Assembly (NCBI GenBank): GCA_963625685.1
Contig: CAVFTR010000006.1
Span: forward strand, 1 to 64,000
DNA from: F23-B02 sp963625685
GTDB taxonomy: Bacteria; Bacillota; Clostridia; Oscillospirales; Oscillospiraceae
Reading direction: 5' to 3'
DNA length: 64,000 nt
Shown in pieces: positions 51,231-60,491 of the stretch (positions are counted from its first letter, which is position 1; the number at the start of each line of letters is the position of its first letter). Made by a program: the position numbers and the translations under genes. The notes beneath the pieces are model-generated. The model was not told the DNA's origin, ran no database searches, and saw only the letters and a list, made by a program, of their open reading frames with translations.

Positions 51231-51250
51231 GAAAAAACCGAGGTATCAGC

Positions 51251-52357
51251 ATGAACGAACTTGAAACTTCCAGAAACGAGATAAGCCGTATCGACAGAGA
51301 AATGGCCCTGCTTTTCGAGCGGCGTATGCGGGCCTGCGCCGCCGTCGCGGACTATAAAAAGCGCAGCGGCCTGTCGATAAAGGATCCAGCGCGTGAAAAG
51401 GAGCTCATCGAGCGCGGCCGCGCGCTTATAGAAAGCAGGGATATCGAGGCATACTATGTGCAGTTTCTGAAAAATACGATAGAGCTCTCCTGCGAGTATC
51501 AGTCCAGGCTCCTGAGCGGCATGCGCGTGACCTACTGCGGCGTCGAGGGCGCGTTCGCGTACATGGCGGCAAAGCGCATGTTCCCCGAGGCCGAACTCGC
51601 CTCGTTTCCCGATTTCGGCAGCGCCTACGGCGCGGTCGAGCGAGGGGAGTACGACTGCGTGGTGCTGCCGCTTGAAAACAGCGCCGCCGGCGAGGTCGGA
51701 ACGGTCATGGACCTCATCTTCTCGGGCGAGCTGTTCATAAATCAGGTCATCGACCTGCCGATAGAGCACAATCTGCTCGGCACGCAGGACGCGACGATAG
51801 ACAGCGTGCGCACCGTCATCAGCCATCCGCAGGCGCTCGACCAGTGCGGAGAGTATATACGCGCGCACGGCTTTGAGACGGAGAGCTTTTCAAATACCGC
51901 GCTCGCCGCAAGGTACGTCAAGGAGAAAAACGACGCGTCCGTCGCGGCGATAGCCTCGGACGAGACCAGCTCCGTGTTCGGGCTCAAGCTCATCGACAGG
52001 GCGATAAACGACAGCAGGATGAACACCACCCGCTTCGCCGCGCTCTCCCGCGCGCGCAACCGCCCCGCGGACATGTCCGCCCGCGCCGAGGAGAACTTTA
52101 TCCTCGTGTTCACCGTAAAGAACGAGGCCGGAGCCCTCGCGCAGACGCTCAATATAATCGGCGCGCACGGCTTCAACATGCGCAACCTCCGCTCGCGCCC
52201 GATGAAGGACCTGCAGTGGAGCTACTTCTTCTACATCGAGGCCGAGGGCAACATAAACAACGAAAACGGACAGGATATGCTCCGCGAGCTGTCGGCCGTG
52301 TGCGCAAAGCTCAAGCTCGTCGGGACCTATTACTCAAATCTTGAGATCGGAGAGTGA
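51251..52357 (+). CDS. pheA: Bifunctional chorismate mutase / prephenate dehydratase
   Basis: 368 residues. Residues 1-90 are an AroQ-type chorismate mutase (RNEISRIDREMALLFERRM, VADYKKRSGLSIKDPAREKEL). Residues 92-275 are prephenate dehydratase (VTYCGVEGAFAYMAA, VLPLENSAAGEV, catalytic TRF in NTTRFAAL). Residues 285-365 are an ACT domain with GALAQTLNIIGAHGFNMRNLRSRP, the Phe-binding site for feedback control. Converts chorismate to phenylpyruvate. First structural gene after the attenuator. Confidence 0.95.
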   Translation: MNELETSRNEISRIDREMALLFERRMRACAAVADYKKRSGLSIKDPAREKELIERGRALIESRDIEAYYVQFLKNTIELSCEYQSRLLSGMRVTYCGVEGAFAYMAAKRMFPEAELASFPDFGSAYGAVERGEYDCVVLPLENSAAGEVGTVMDLIFSGELFINQVIDLPIEHNLLGTQDATIDSVRTVISHPQALDQCGEYIRAHGFETESFSNTALAARYVKEKNDASVAAIASDETSSVFGLKLIDRAINDSRMNTTRFAALSRARNRPADMSARAEENFILVFTVKNEAGALAQTLNIIGAHGFNMRNLRSRPMKDLQWSYFFYIEAEGNINNENGQDMLRELSAVCAKLKLVGTYYSNLEIGE

Positions 52358-52363
52358 AGCCTT

Positions 52364-53371
52364 ATGATCGTCCCCGTAAAGACCGATACATGGGATTATG
52401 ACATAGCGCTGTACCCCGGCGCGATAAAAAATGCCGGTCAGCTTCTGGAGCTCGGGCGCCGCGCGCTCATCGTGACAGACAGCGGCGTGCCGGAGAGCTA
52501 TGCCGCGCTCGTTGCCGGGCAGTGTGATAAGGCCGTTACCGTGACCGTGCCGCAGGGCGAGCAGAGCAAATGCTTTGAGGAGCTTCAGCGTATTCTGAAG
52601 GCGATGCTGGACAATTCCTTCACGCGGGGCGACTGCGTTATCGCCGTCGGCGGCGGAGTGGTGGGCGATCTGAGCGGCTTTGCCGCCTCCTGCTATATGC
52701 GCGGCGTTGATTTTTACAATATACCGACGACGCTGCTGTCGCAGGTCGACTCGTCCATCGGCGGCAAAACGGCCGTCGACTTCGGCGGCGTAAAGAATAT
52801 CGTCGGCGCGTTTTATCAGCCGAAAAAGGTCATCATAGACCCCGGGCTCCTGTCGACGCTTTCGCGCCGCCAGCTCATGGCCGGGCTCTGCGAGGCGATA
52901 AAAATGGCGGCGACGAGCGACCTGGAGCTCTTTGAGCTCATCGAGCGCAGCACAGACCTCACGGCCGACCTGCCGGAGATGATTTACCGCGCGCTCATGA
53001 TAAAAAAGCGCGTCGTCGAGCTCGACCCGCACGAAACGGGGCCGAGGAAGGTCCTCAACTTCGGCCACACGATAGGCCACGCGGTCGAGAGCTTCAACGA
53101 CGGCAGGCTCCTGCACGGCGAGTGCGTCGCGCTCGGCATGCTGCCGATGAGCGGCGGCTCCTCCCGCGCGCGGATAAGGGCGCTGCTTGAAAAATACGGC
53201 GCGCCGACAGTGATAGAGCAGTCCTCCGCCGAGCTGCTGCCGTTTTTAAAGCACGATAAGAAAATGGGCGCGGACGGCATAGACGCCGTCATCGTCGACG
53301 AGCCGGGAACGCACAGGCTCTGCCGCATGAGCGCCGGGGAGATACTGTCGCGCCTGGAGGAAGCAAGATGA
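52364..53371 (+). CDS. aroB: 3-dehydroquinate synthase
   Basis: 335 residues. NAD site and fold: VTVPQGEQSKCFEELQ, AVGGGVVGDLSGFAASCYMRG, PTTLLSQVDSSIGGKTAVDFGGVKN in two parts, and the zinc His residues in LNFGHTIGHAVES and LHGECVALGM. Converts DAHP to 3-dehydroquinate. Six bases after pheA; overlaps aroC by four. Confidence 0.96.
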   Translation: MIVPVKTDTWDYDIALYPGAIKNAGQLLELGRRALIVTDSGVPESYAALVAGQCDKAVTVTVPQGEQSKCFEELQRILKAMLDNSFTRGDCVIAVGGGVVGDLSGFAASCYMRGVDFYNIPTTLLSQVDSSIGGKTAVDFGGVKNIVGAFYQPKKVIIDPGLLSTLSRRQLMAGLCEAIKMAATSDLELFELIERSTDLTADLPEMIYRALMIKKRVVELDPHETGPRKVLNFGHTIGHAVESFNDGRLLHGECVALGMLPMSGGSSRARIRALLEKYGAPTVIEQSSAELLPFLKHDKKMGADGIDAVIVDEPGTHRLCRMSAGEILSRLEEAR

Positions 53372-54468
53372 AGAATACATTCGGTCAGAGCGTATGCCTC
53401 ACGATATTCGGCGAAAGCCACGGCCGGGCCGTCGGCTGCGTTATCGACGGGCTCGCGCCGGGGCTTACGGTCGACGGGAGCCTCATAGCCCGTCAGCTTG
53501 AGCGCCGCCGCCCGTCCTCGGCGCTGGATACGCCCAGGCGGGAAAAGGATGAGTTTGAGATAATAAGCGGCGCGTTCAAGGGGAAAACGACCGGCACTCC
53601 GCTGTGCATCGTCATTCCCAACGAGAACACGCGCAGCGGCGACTATGCCTACGGGCAGGCCCGCCCCTCGCACGCGGACTATGCCGCCTACCGCAAGTAC
53701 CACGGCTGCGAGGACTACCGCGGCGGCGGACATTTTTCCGGCAGGCTCACGGCTGCGCTCGTCGCGGCCGGAGGCGTGCTCATACCGGCGCTCGAGGGCA
53801 TAGGCATAAGCCTCGCAACGCACATATATAAATGCGCGGGTGTCCGCGACCGCGCTGCGGGCGATATGAAAAGCGATATCGCGGCGCTTTCGAAAAAGAG
53901 CTTTCCCGTCCTTGACGATGAGCGCGGCGCGGAGATGGCGCGGCGCATACTGGAGGCGCGAGAGGCCTCCGACAGCGTCGGCGGCGTGACGGAGACGCTC
54001 ATCTGCGGCGTCCCGGCGGGTGTCGGCGAGCCGTGGTTTGACAGCGTCGAGAGCGTGATAGCGCACGCTGCCTTCTCGCTCGGCGGCGTCAAGGGCATCG
54101 AGTTCGGCGCGGGCTTTGCCGCGGCGGACATGCGCGGCAGCGAGTGCAACGACCCGTTCAGGATGGAAAACGGCGGCGTGACAACGCCGACGAACAATAA
54201 CGGCGGCATAAACGGCGGCATAACAAACGGCATGCCCATCGTTTTCCGCTGCGCCGTGAAGCCAACGCCCTCGATATCGAGGCCGCAGGACACGGTCGAT
54301 TTCATAAAGGGCGAGGACACGCGCCTGTGCATACACGGGCGGCACGATCCGGCGATAATCCGCAGGATATGCCCGGTGCTCGACAGCGTCGCGGCGCTGT
54401 GCCTTGCCGATATGCTCAGTCTGCGCTACGGCACGGACGTGCTGACGAAAGGAGTATGCGAGGGATGA
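53368..54468 (+). CDS. aroC: Chorismate synthase
   Basis: 366 residues. FGESHGRAVGCVIDGLAPGL at the N-terminus, RPSHADYAAYRKYHGCEDYRGGGHFSGR split across the FMN-binding site, NNNGGINGGITNGMPIVFR and GRHDPAIIRRICPVLDSVAA are family signatures. Makes chorismate from EPSP with reduced FMN. ATGA overlaps on both sides show tight coupling. Confidence 0.97.
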   Translation: MKNTFGQSVCLTIFGESHGRAVGCVIDGLAPGLTVDGSLIARQLERRRPSSALDTPRREKDEFEIISGAFKGKTTGTPLCIVIPNENTRSGDYAYGQARPSHADYAAYRKYHGCEDYRGGGHFSGRLTAALVAAGGVLIPALEGIGISLATHIYKCAGVRDRAAGDMKSDIAALSKKSFPVLDDERGAEMARRILEAREASDSVGGVTETLICGVPAGVGEPWFDSVESVIAHAAFSLGGVKGIEFGAGFAAADMRGSECNDPFRMENGGVTTPTNNNGGINGGITNGMPIVFRCAVKPTPSISRPQDTVDFIKGEDTRLCIHGRHDPAIIRRICPVLDSVAALCLADMLSLRYGTDVLTKGVCEG

Positions 54469-55703
54469 AATACGGACTTATAGGCGAGCACCTGACGCAC
54501 AGCTATTCCTGCGAGATACACGCGCAGATAGCCGATTACGAATACGAGCTGCACGAGCTCGCCCCCTCGGAGCTCGGCGAGTTCATGACAAGACGCGAGT
54601 TTGAGGCCATAAACGTGACGATACCGTATAAGCAGGACGTTATCCCCTATCTTGACGGGATATCCGACACGGCAGGGCGCATAGGCGCCGTGAACACCGT
54701 CGTAAACAGAAACGGCATGCTCTACGGCGACAATACGGACTTTGCCGGCATGCTGGCTCTGGCAAGACACGCGGGCATCGGCATGAAGGGAAAAAAGGTG
54801 CTCATCCTCGGCACGGGCGGCGCGTCGAAAACGGGATACGCGCTGGCAGAGCACATGGGCGCGCAGAGCGTGCACTGCGTCTCGCGCAGCGGCAAGGGCG
54901 GCAGCATCAGCTATGAGCAGGCCGTCTCCGAACATTCTGACGCGCAGATCATCATAAACGCAACGCCCGCTGGCATGTTCCCCGGGCAGGACGGCAGACC
55001 CATCGACATTTCGCATTTTCCGCGCCTCGAGGGCGTGCTCGACGCGATATATAACCCCCTGCGCACGAATCTCGTGCTCGACGCGCAGGAAAGGGGCATC
55101 CCGGCCGAGGGCGGCCTGTACATGCTCTCGGCGCAGGCGGTGTACGCCTCGGCGGTGTTTCTGGACAAGGCGCTCGACGAGAGCCTTGTCGAAAGAGCGT
55201 TCAGAAGCGTCAGAAACGACAAGCGGAGCATCGTGCTCATCGGCATGCCCTCCTGCGGTAAGACGACCGTGGGCGGCATCCTCGCCGAAAGGTCCGGCAG
55301 GGCGCTTGACGACACGGACGAATATATAGTAAAAAGAACAGGCATGCCGATAGCCGAATTCTTCGCCAAATACGGCGAGGCGGAGTTCCGGCGCATCGAA
55401 AAGGAGACGATAGCCGAGCTTTCCGCTACCGGCGGCAGGATCATCGCGACCGGCGGCGGCGCGGTGCTCGACCCGGAAAACGTGCGCGCATTAAAGCGAA
55501 ACGGCGTGCTCGTCTTCCTCGACAGGAGCCCGGAGAAGCTCATCGCGACCGACGACAGGCCGCTTGCCTCGCGCAAAGACGCGCTCGAGCGGCTATACGC
55601 GGAGCGCTATGATATATACCGCGCGGCGTGCGAGCTGCGCATCGACGCGAACGTGACGCCCTCCGAGGAGGCCGACGCGATATTAAAGGAGCTTATGAGA
55701 TGA
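54465..55703 (+). CDS. aroE/aroK: Shikimate dehydrogenase - shikimate kinase fusion
   Basis: 412 residues. Residues 1-250 are AroE: GEHLTHSYSCEIHA (SxS substrate site), NVTIPYKQDV (catalytic Lys), LGTGGASKTGYALAEHM (NADP) and EGGLYMLSAQA. Residues 252-412 are AroK: P-loop GMPSCGKTT (about 259-267), DDTDEYI, RRIEKETI and IATGGGAV, with RPLASRK lid. The fusion performs two consecutive steps, 3-dehydroshikimate to shikimate to shikimate-3-phosphate, in one polypeptide. In this operon they are encoded in pathway-adjacent order. Confidence 0.95.
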   Translation: MKYGLIGEHLTHSYSCEIHAQIADYEYELHELAPSELGEFMTRREFEAINVTIPYKQDVIPYLDGISDTAGRIGAVNTVVNRNGMLYGDNTDFAGMLALARHAGIGMKGKKVLILGTGGASKTGYALAEHMGAQSVHCVSRSGKGGSISYEQAVSEHSDAQIIINATPAGMFPGQDGRPIDISHFPRLEGVLDAIYNPLRTNLVLDAQERGIPAEGGLYMLSAQAVYASAVFLDKALDESLVERAFRSVRNDKRSIVLIGMPSCGKTTVGGILAERSGRALDDTDEYIVKRTGMPIAEFFAKYGEAEFRRIEKETIAELSATGGRIIATGGGAVLDPENVRALKRNGVLVFLDRSPEKLIATDDRPLASRKDALERLYAERYDIYRAACELRIDANVTPSEEADAILKELMR

Positions 55704-56149
55704 AAATTCTCGTTTTGAACGGACCGAATATAAACATTCTCGGCATAAGAGAGCCGGAGATATACGGAAAAAGGAGCTATAAGGACCTGCTTTCGATGAT
55801 AAGCGCTCACGCCGCCGAAAGGGGCGTGACGGTCGAGTTTTACCAGTCAAACCACGAGGGTGACCTCGTCGACGCGATACAGAAGGCCTGCTTCGAGGGC
55901 GTGGACGGCATAGTCTTCAACCCCGCGGCCTATACTCACACCTCGGTCGCGATAGCGGACGCGGTAAAGGGCGTCGGCATACCGACGGTCGAGGTACACA
56001 TCTCGGAGGTATCCGAGCGCGAGGCCTTCAGGCGGATAAGCTATATCCGCGCCGTCGCGGTGAAGACCATCTGCGGCCATGGCCTGGAGGGCTATAACGA
56101 GGCGCTCGACTATCTTGCAGACTATATCGGAGAGAAAAATGAAGCTTAA
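55700..56149 (+). CDS. aroQ: 3-dehydroquinate dehydratase, type II
   Basis: 149 residues. LVLNGPNINILGIREPEIYG (Tyr/Arg active site), FYQSNHEGDLVDAIQ, NPAAYTHTSVAI and VEVHISEVSEREAFR (His) are those of the dodecameric type II enzyme. Overlaps aroE/K by four bases and aroA by eleven. Confidence 0.96.
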   Translation: MKILVLNGPNINILGIREPEIYGKRSYKDLLSMISAHAAERGVTVEFYQSNHEGDLVDAIQKACFEGVDGIVFNPAAYTHTSVAIADAVKGVGIPTVEVHISEVSEREAFRRISYIRAVAVKTICGHGLEGYNEALDYLADYIGEKNEA

Positions 56150-57347
56150 GATACAGCCCTCGCGGCTCTGCGGCGAGGTAAAGGCGCCGCCGTCGAAGAG
56201 CTGCGCCCACCGCATGCTCATCTGCGCCGCCCTCGCCGGCGGCGAGAGCAGGATACACGGCATTTCCGAGAGCGAGGACATGCTCGCGACGCTCGACTGC
56301 ATCGAAGCGCTCGGCGCACAGTACGAAAAATGCGGCGACAGCGTGACGGTACGCGGCCGGAGCGGCAAAACGCCGGAGGGCGCGGTGTTCCGCTGCCGCG
56401 AAAGCGGGAGCACGCTGAGATTTATGATACCGCTCTCTCTCACGGGCGCGAGGGTGCGCTTCGAGGGCACGGGGCGGCTGCTGGAGCGCGGCGTCGGCAT
56501 ATACGAGGAGCTCCTCGGCGAAAAGGGCGTCGGGATAAAAAAGGACGCCGGCGGCATCGAGCTTTGCGGCGAGCTCAGAGCGGGGGACTATGTCCTTCGC
56601 GGCGATGTGAGCAGTCAGTTCGTAACGGGACTGCTGTTCGCGCTGCCGGAAAAGCGCGGCGGCAGTACGATAAGGGTCCTGCCGCCGGTCGAGAGCCGGG
56701 CGTATATAGACGTGACGCTCTCCGTTCTGCGCTCGTTCGGCGTCAGAGTGTCCGAGCCGGAGAAAAACCTGTTTTTCATCCCAGGCGAACAGAGCTATGC
56801 CGCGTGCGAGAAAAGCGTCGAGGGCGACTGGTCCAACGCGGCGGCGCTCGAGGCCTTCAATCACATCGGCGGCAGCGTCAGAGTGACGGGGCTCCGGACG
56901 GACAGCCTTCAGGGCGACAGGGTCTGCCTTGAGTATTTTGAAAGGCTCGGGGAGCCGGGCGCCGTGCTCGATATCTCCGGCTGTCCCGACCTCGGGCCGG
57001 TGCTCTTCGCGCTCGCGGCGGCCAAGGGACATGGAGCATGCTTTACCGGAACGCGCAGGCTGCGCATAAAGGAGAGCGACAGGGCCGCCGTCATGGCGCG
57101 GGAGCTGAGCGCCTTCGGCGTGGAAACGGAGCTTTCCGACAACAGCCTTGTCATAGGGCCGGGGGAGCTCAAGGCGCCCGCGCGCGAGCTTTCGGCGCAC
57201 AACGATCACCGCATAGTCATGGCCCTCACGCTGCTTTGCAGCCTGACGGGCGGCACCATAGACGGCGTGCAGGTCGTGCGCAAAAGCTATCCCGGATACG
57301 TCGCCGAGCTTGGCTCGCTCGGTCTGGAGGCAGAATATGAAGCTTGA
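56139..57347 (+). CDS. aroA: EPSP synthase (3-phosphoshikimate 1-carboxyvinyltransferase)
   Basis: 402 residues, somewhat shorter than the usual 430. APPSKSCAHRMLICAALAGG (Lys and Ser for shikimate-3-P), RESGSTLRFMIPLS, DVSSQFVTGLLFALP, DWSNAAALEAFNHIGG, RLRIKESDRAAVMARELSAFG and HNDHRIVMALTLL mark the two-domain enolpyruvyl transferase. The TGNAGT-like segment reads ESGSTLR, which is the class II variant pattern. Confidence 0.95.
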   Translation: MKLKIQPSRLCGEVKAPPSKSCAHRMLICAALAGGESRIHGISESEDMLATLDCIEALGAQYEKCGDSVTVRGRSGKTPEGAVFRCRESGSTLRFMIPLSLTGARVRFEGTGRLLERGVGIYEELLGEKGVGIKKDAGGIELCGELRAGDYVLRGDVSSQFVTGLLFALPEKRGGSTIRVLPPVESRAYIDVTLSVLRSFGVRVSEPEKNLFFIPGEQSYAACEKSVEGDWSNAAALEAFNHIGGSVRVTGLRTDSLQGDRVCLEYFERLGEPGAVLDISGCPDLGPVLFALAAAKGHGACFTGTRRLRIKESDRAAVMARELSAFGVETELSDNSLVIGPGELKAPARELSAHNDHRIVMALTLLCSLTGGTIDGVQVVRKSYPGYVAELGSLGLEAEYEA

Positions 57348-58212
57348 TAAAAACACGAAAATACTTATCCTCGGCCTCGGCCTGATGGGCGGAAGCTACG
57401 CCGAGAGCCTGACAGCGCACGGCTTTGAGGTCGGAGCCGTCGCGCGGCGGCAGGAGACGATAGACTACGCCCTGCGCGAGGGGATAATAAAAAGCGGCAG
57501 AGCTTATATCGACCCCGGGTACATCGCGCAGTTTGACCTGCTGATATTTGCAATGTACCCCCACGCCTTTGTCGAGTGGCTCGAAAACTATCAGCAGTAT
57601 ATAAAGCCGGGCGCGCTGATAACGGACGTGACGGGCGTAAAGTGCAGCATCATATACAGGATACAGGACATGCTGCGCCCGGACCTTGAATACATCGGCG
57701 CGCACCCTATGGCCGGACGCGAGTGCAGCGGCGTTGAAAACGCGCGCATGGAGATCTTCGAGGGCGCAAACTACATCGTGACGCCCACGGCTAAAAATAC
57801 GCCCGGGGCTATCGGGGCCTGCCGCGAGCTCGGCAGGATAATGGGCTTTCGCATGATAGCCGAGCTCACGCCGGAAAAGCACGACGAGATGATAGGCTTC
57901 CTGTCGCAGCTTGCCCACTGCATCGCGGTGTCGCTGATGGTGTGCAAGGACTCAAAGCACCTGGTCGACTATACGGGCGACTCGTTCCGCGACCTTACGC
58001 GCATAGCGAAGATAAACGACGAGATGTGGAGCGAGCTGTTTCTGCTCAACAGAGACGAGCTCGTGCGGCAGATGGACCTTTTCTCCGAAAAGTTCGAGCT
58101 CATGCGAAACAGCATAGCCTCCGGCGACAGGGAGACCATACGCGAAATGATGCGCCTTTCCACCGAGCGCAGAAAATACTTTGACGTAAAAAAAGAGGAT
58201 AACGAGCCATGA
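57337..58212 (+). CDS. tyrA: Prephenate dehydrogenase
   Basis: 291 residues. NAD site ILGLGLMGGSYAESL, catalytic His in IGAHPMAGRECSG, and MIGFLSQLAHCIAVSL with FRDLTRIAKINDEMWSELF. There is no ACT domain, so Tyr feedback must act elsewhere. Converts prephenate to 4-hydroxyphenylpyruvate. Overlaps aroA and the DAHP synthase gene. Confidence 0.95.
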   Translation: MKLDKNTKILILGLGLMGGSYAESLTAHGFEVGAVARRQETIDYALREGIIKSGRAYIDPGYIAQFDLLIFAMYPHAFVEWLENYQQYIKPGALITDVTGVKCSIIYRIQDMLRPDLEYIGAHPMAGRECSGVENARMEIFEGANYIVTPTAKNTPGAIGACRELGRIMGFRMIAELTPEKHDEMIGFLSQLAHCIAVSLMVCKDSKHLVDYTGDSFRDLTRIAKINDEMWSELFLLNRDELVRQMDLFSEKFELMRNSIASGDRETIREMMRLSTERRKYFDVKKEDNEP

Positions 58213-59237
58213 ACATGGAATTTAAGAGAAAAATGCCCACGCCGCAGGCGGTAAAGGAGATGTACCCCATAACTCCGGAGCTCGCCGAGAGGAAAAAGAC
58301 GACGGATTCGGCGCTCAGAAAAATATTCACCGGCGAGGACGACAGGCTGCTGCTCGTCATAGGCCCCTGCTCGGCCGACCGCGAGGACGCGGTGCTCGAC
58401 TACATCTCGCGCCTGCGCGCCGTGCAGGAAAAGGTCGCCGACAGGATACTCATCGTCCCGCGCGTTTACACCAACAAGCCCCGCACCACAGGCGACGGCT
58501 ACAAGGGCATGCTCCATCAGCCCGACCCCAACAGCCGCCCCGATATGCTGCGCGGCCTTATCGCCATACGCAAGATGCACATGAAGGTGCTCGCCGAGAC
58601 GGGCTTTTCCTGCGCGGACGAGATGCTGTATCCGGAAAATCACCACTACCTATCGGATATGCTAAGCTATGTCGCCGTCGGTGCAAGATCGGTCGAAAAC
58701 CAGCTGCACAGGCTGACGGCCAGCGGCCTCGACCTGCCCGTCGGCATGAAAAACCCCACGAGCGGCGACCTGTCGGTCATGATGAACTCCATCACCGCCG
58801 CCCAGCATCCGCACACCTTCGTCTACTCGAACTGGGAGGTGCGCAGCAGCGGCAACCCCCTCGCGCACGCGATACTTCGCGGCTCGTCGAACAAGCACGG
58901 CAGGACGATACCGAACTATCACTATGAGGACATAAAGCTCCTGTGCGAGCTCTACGAAAAAAGCGGACTTAAAAACCCGGGCGTCGTAATAGACACGAAC
59001 CACTCAAACTCCGGCAAGCAGTGGGACGAGCAGCCGCGCATCGCAAAGGAGATACTCCACAGCACGCGCCACTCGGACGATATCCTGCACCTCGTGAAGG
59101 GGCTCATGATCGAGTCATATATAGAGGACGGCAACCAGAAGCCGGACGGCGGCGCTTACGGAAAGAGCATAACCGACGCCTGCATCGGCTGGGAAAAAAC
59201 AGAACGGCTCATATACGAACTGGCAGAGCTGAGATAG
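58209..59237 (+). CDS. aroF: DAHP synthase, class I (AroFGH type)
   Basis: 342 residues, AroG-like. LLLVIGPCSADREDAV, VPRVYTNKPRTTGDGYKGM, the QVSDGLSWGAIGARTTES-like stretch modified to YVAVGARSVENQLHR, VGMKNPTSGDL, GSSNKHGRTIPNYHYEDI and VIDTNHSNSGKQ. Condenses PEP and erythrose-4-phosphate, the first step of the pathway, although the gene is placed near the end of the operon. The ENQLHR change is seen by eye in the metal/substrate region and may reflect a subgroup. Confidence 0.94.
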   Translation: MNMEFKRKMPTPQAVKEMYPITPELAERKKTTDSALRKIFTGEDDRLLLVIGPCSADREDAVLDYISRLRAVQEKVADRILIVPRVYTNKPRTTGDGYKGMLHQPDPNSRPDMLRGLIAIRKMHMKVLAETGFSCADEMLYPENHHYLSDMLSYVAVGARSVENQLHRLTASGLDLPVGMKNPTSGDLSVMMNSITAAQHPHTFVYSNWEVRSSGNPLAHAILRGSSNKHGRTIPNYHYEDIKLLCELYEKSGLKNPGVVIDTNHSNSGKQWDEQPRIAKEILHSTRHSDDILHLVKGLMIESYIEDGNQKPDGGAYGKSITDACIGWEKTERLIYELAELR

Positions 59238-59248
59238 GAGGTAAAGAT

Positions 59249-60439
59249 ATGATATCAGAAAAAATGCTCGCCCTCGGCAGAAGCGATAACGAGATACGCG
59301 CGATCGCGGCCTATGCCGATAAGCGCCGCGGCGAGATAGGCGGCGAAAATGTTTTTGACTTCAGCATCGGAAATCCCAGCGTTCCCGCGCCCGAGAAGGT
59401 GGAGAATACCCTCATCGAGCTTCTCGAAAGCAGGGAGAGCCTCGCGCTGCACGGCTATACGGCAGCCCCCGGCGCCATGGCGGCGCGCAAGGCGGCCGCG
59501 GCCCGGGAGAGCGAAAGAGCGGGCTATGAGATACCGGCAGAGAGCATATATCTGACCTCCGGCGCGTCCTCGTCGCTGTCGATAGTCATGTCCGCGCTCG
59601 TGCGCGAGGGGGAGAAGGTCGCGGTGCTCGCACCGTTTTTCCCCGAGTACAGGGTCTTTGCCGAGAATGCCGGCGCCGAGCTCGTCGTGGTCCCGCCGGC
59701 GGGCGACGATATGCAGCCGTTTATGGCCGCGTTTGAGGACGCCGTCGGGCAGGGCATCGCGGCGGTCATCATAAATTCGCCGAACAACCCCTCGGGCGCC
59801 GTTCTGAGCGAGCAGACGCTCAGGGTCATGGCGAAGATACTCGGAGAAGCCGAGGCCGAGCAGGGCAGGAGCATATACCTCATCGCCGACGAGCCGTACC
59901 GCGAGCTCGTCTACGGCGGCGTGAGCGTGCCCTTCGTGCCGGGCATTTACAACAACACCATCGTGTGCTACTCCTACTCCAAGAGCCTGTCGCTGCCCGG
60001 CGAGCGCCTGGGCTATATCATGGTCCCGCCCTGCGTAAAGGACAGCGCCGGGGTCTTCGCCGCCGTCTGCGGCGCGGGCAGGGCGCTCGGCTATGTCTGC
60101 GCGCCGAGCCTCATGCAGCACATGCTGACAAGCTGCGCCGATATCCTGCCGGATATCACGAGCTATGCCAGAAACCGCGATACGCTGTACAATGCGCTCA
60201 TTTCCATGGGCTTTGACTGCGTGAAGCCGGACGGCGCGTTCTATCTGTTTATAAAGGCGCCGAAGGGCGACAGCGCGGCAGGCTTCTGCGAAAGGGCAAA
60301 GCAGCTTGAGATACTTCTCGTCCCCTCGGACAGCTTCGGCATAGGGGGCTATGCCCGCCTTGCCTACTGCGTGTCCGAAAGGACCGCCGAGGCCTCGCTC
60401 CCGGCCTTCAAAAAGCTCGCTGAAGCCTACGGCCTGTAA
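59249..60439 (+). CDS. PLP-dependent aminotransferase (aromatic/aspartate type)
   Basis: 396 residues; ATG after TAGGAGGTAAAGAT. Fold type I class I/II: FDFSIGNPSVPAP, LTSGASSSLSIVM, IINSPNNPSGAVL, LIADEPYRELVYGG and PLP-Lys in CYSYSKSLSLPGERLGYI (about 243). Resembles clostridial aspartate/aromatic aminotransferases. As the last gene of the operon it most likely converts phenylpyruvate and hydroxyphenylpyruvate to Phe and Tyr; that choice rests on context. Confidence 0.88.
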   Translation: MISEKMLALGRSDNEIRAIAAYADKRRGEIGGENVFDFSIGNPSVPAPEKVENTLIELLESRESLALHGYTAAPGAMAARKAAAARESERAGYEIPAESIYLTSGASSSLSIVMSALVREGEKVAVLAPFFPEYRVFAENAGAELVVVPPAGDDMQPFMAAFEDAVGQGIAAVIINSPNNPSGAVLSEQTLRVMAKILGEAEAEQGRSIYLIADEPYRELVYGGVSVPFVPGIYNNTIVCYSYSKSLSLPGERLGYIMVPPCVKDSAGVFAAVCGAGRALGYVCAPSLMQHMLTSCADILPDITSYARNRDTLYNALISMGFDCVKPDGAFYLFIKAPKGDSAAGFCERAKQLEILLVPSDSFGIGGYARLAYCVSERTAEASLPAFKKLAEAYGL

Positions 60440-60449
60440 AACGAAAAAG

Positions 60450-60484
60450 CTCCGTATGGGAAAACCCATACGGAGATTTTTTTT
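60450..60484 (+). terminator. Terminator of the aromatic operon
   Basis: CTCCGTATGGG / CCCATACGGAG, AAAA loop, then ATTTTTTTT. Confidence 0.9.
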
Positions 60485-60491
60485 GACTGTA

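Noticed and set aside
50938..51250. T-box or other riboswitch before pheA
   Set aside because: No T-box bulge (TGGNACC-like) or known aptamer core is visible; the leader ORF and alternative stems explain the region better.
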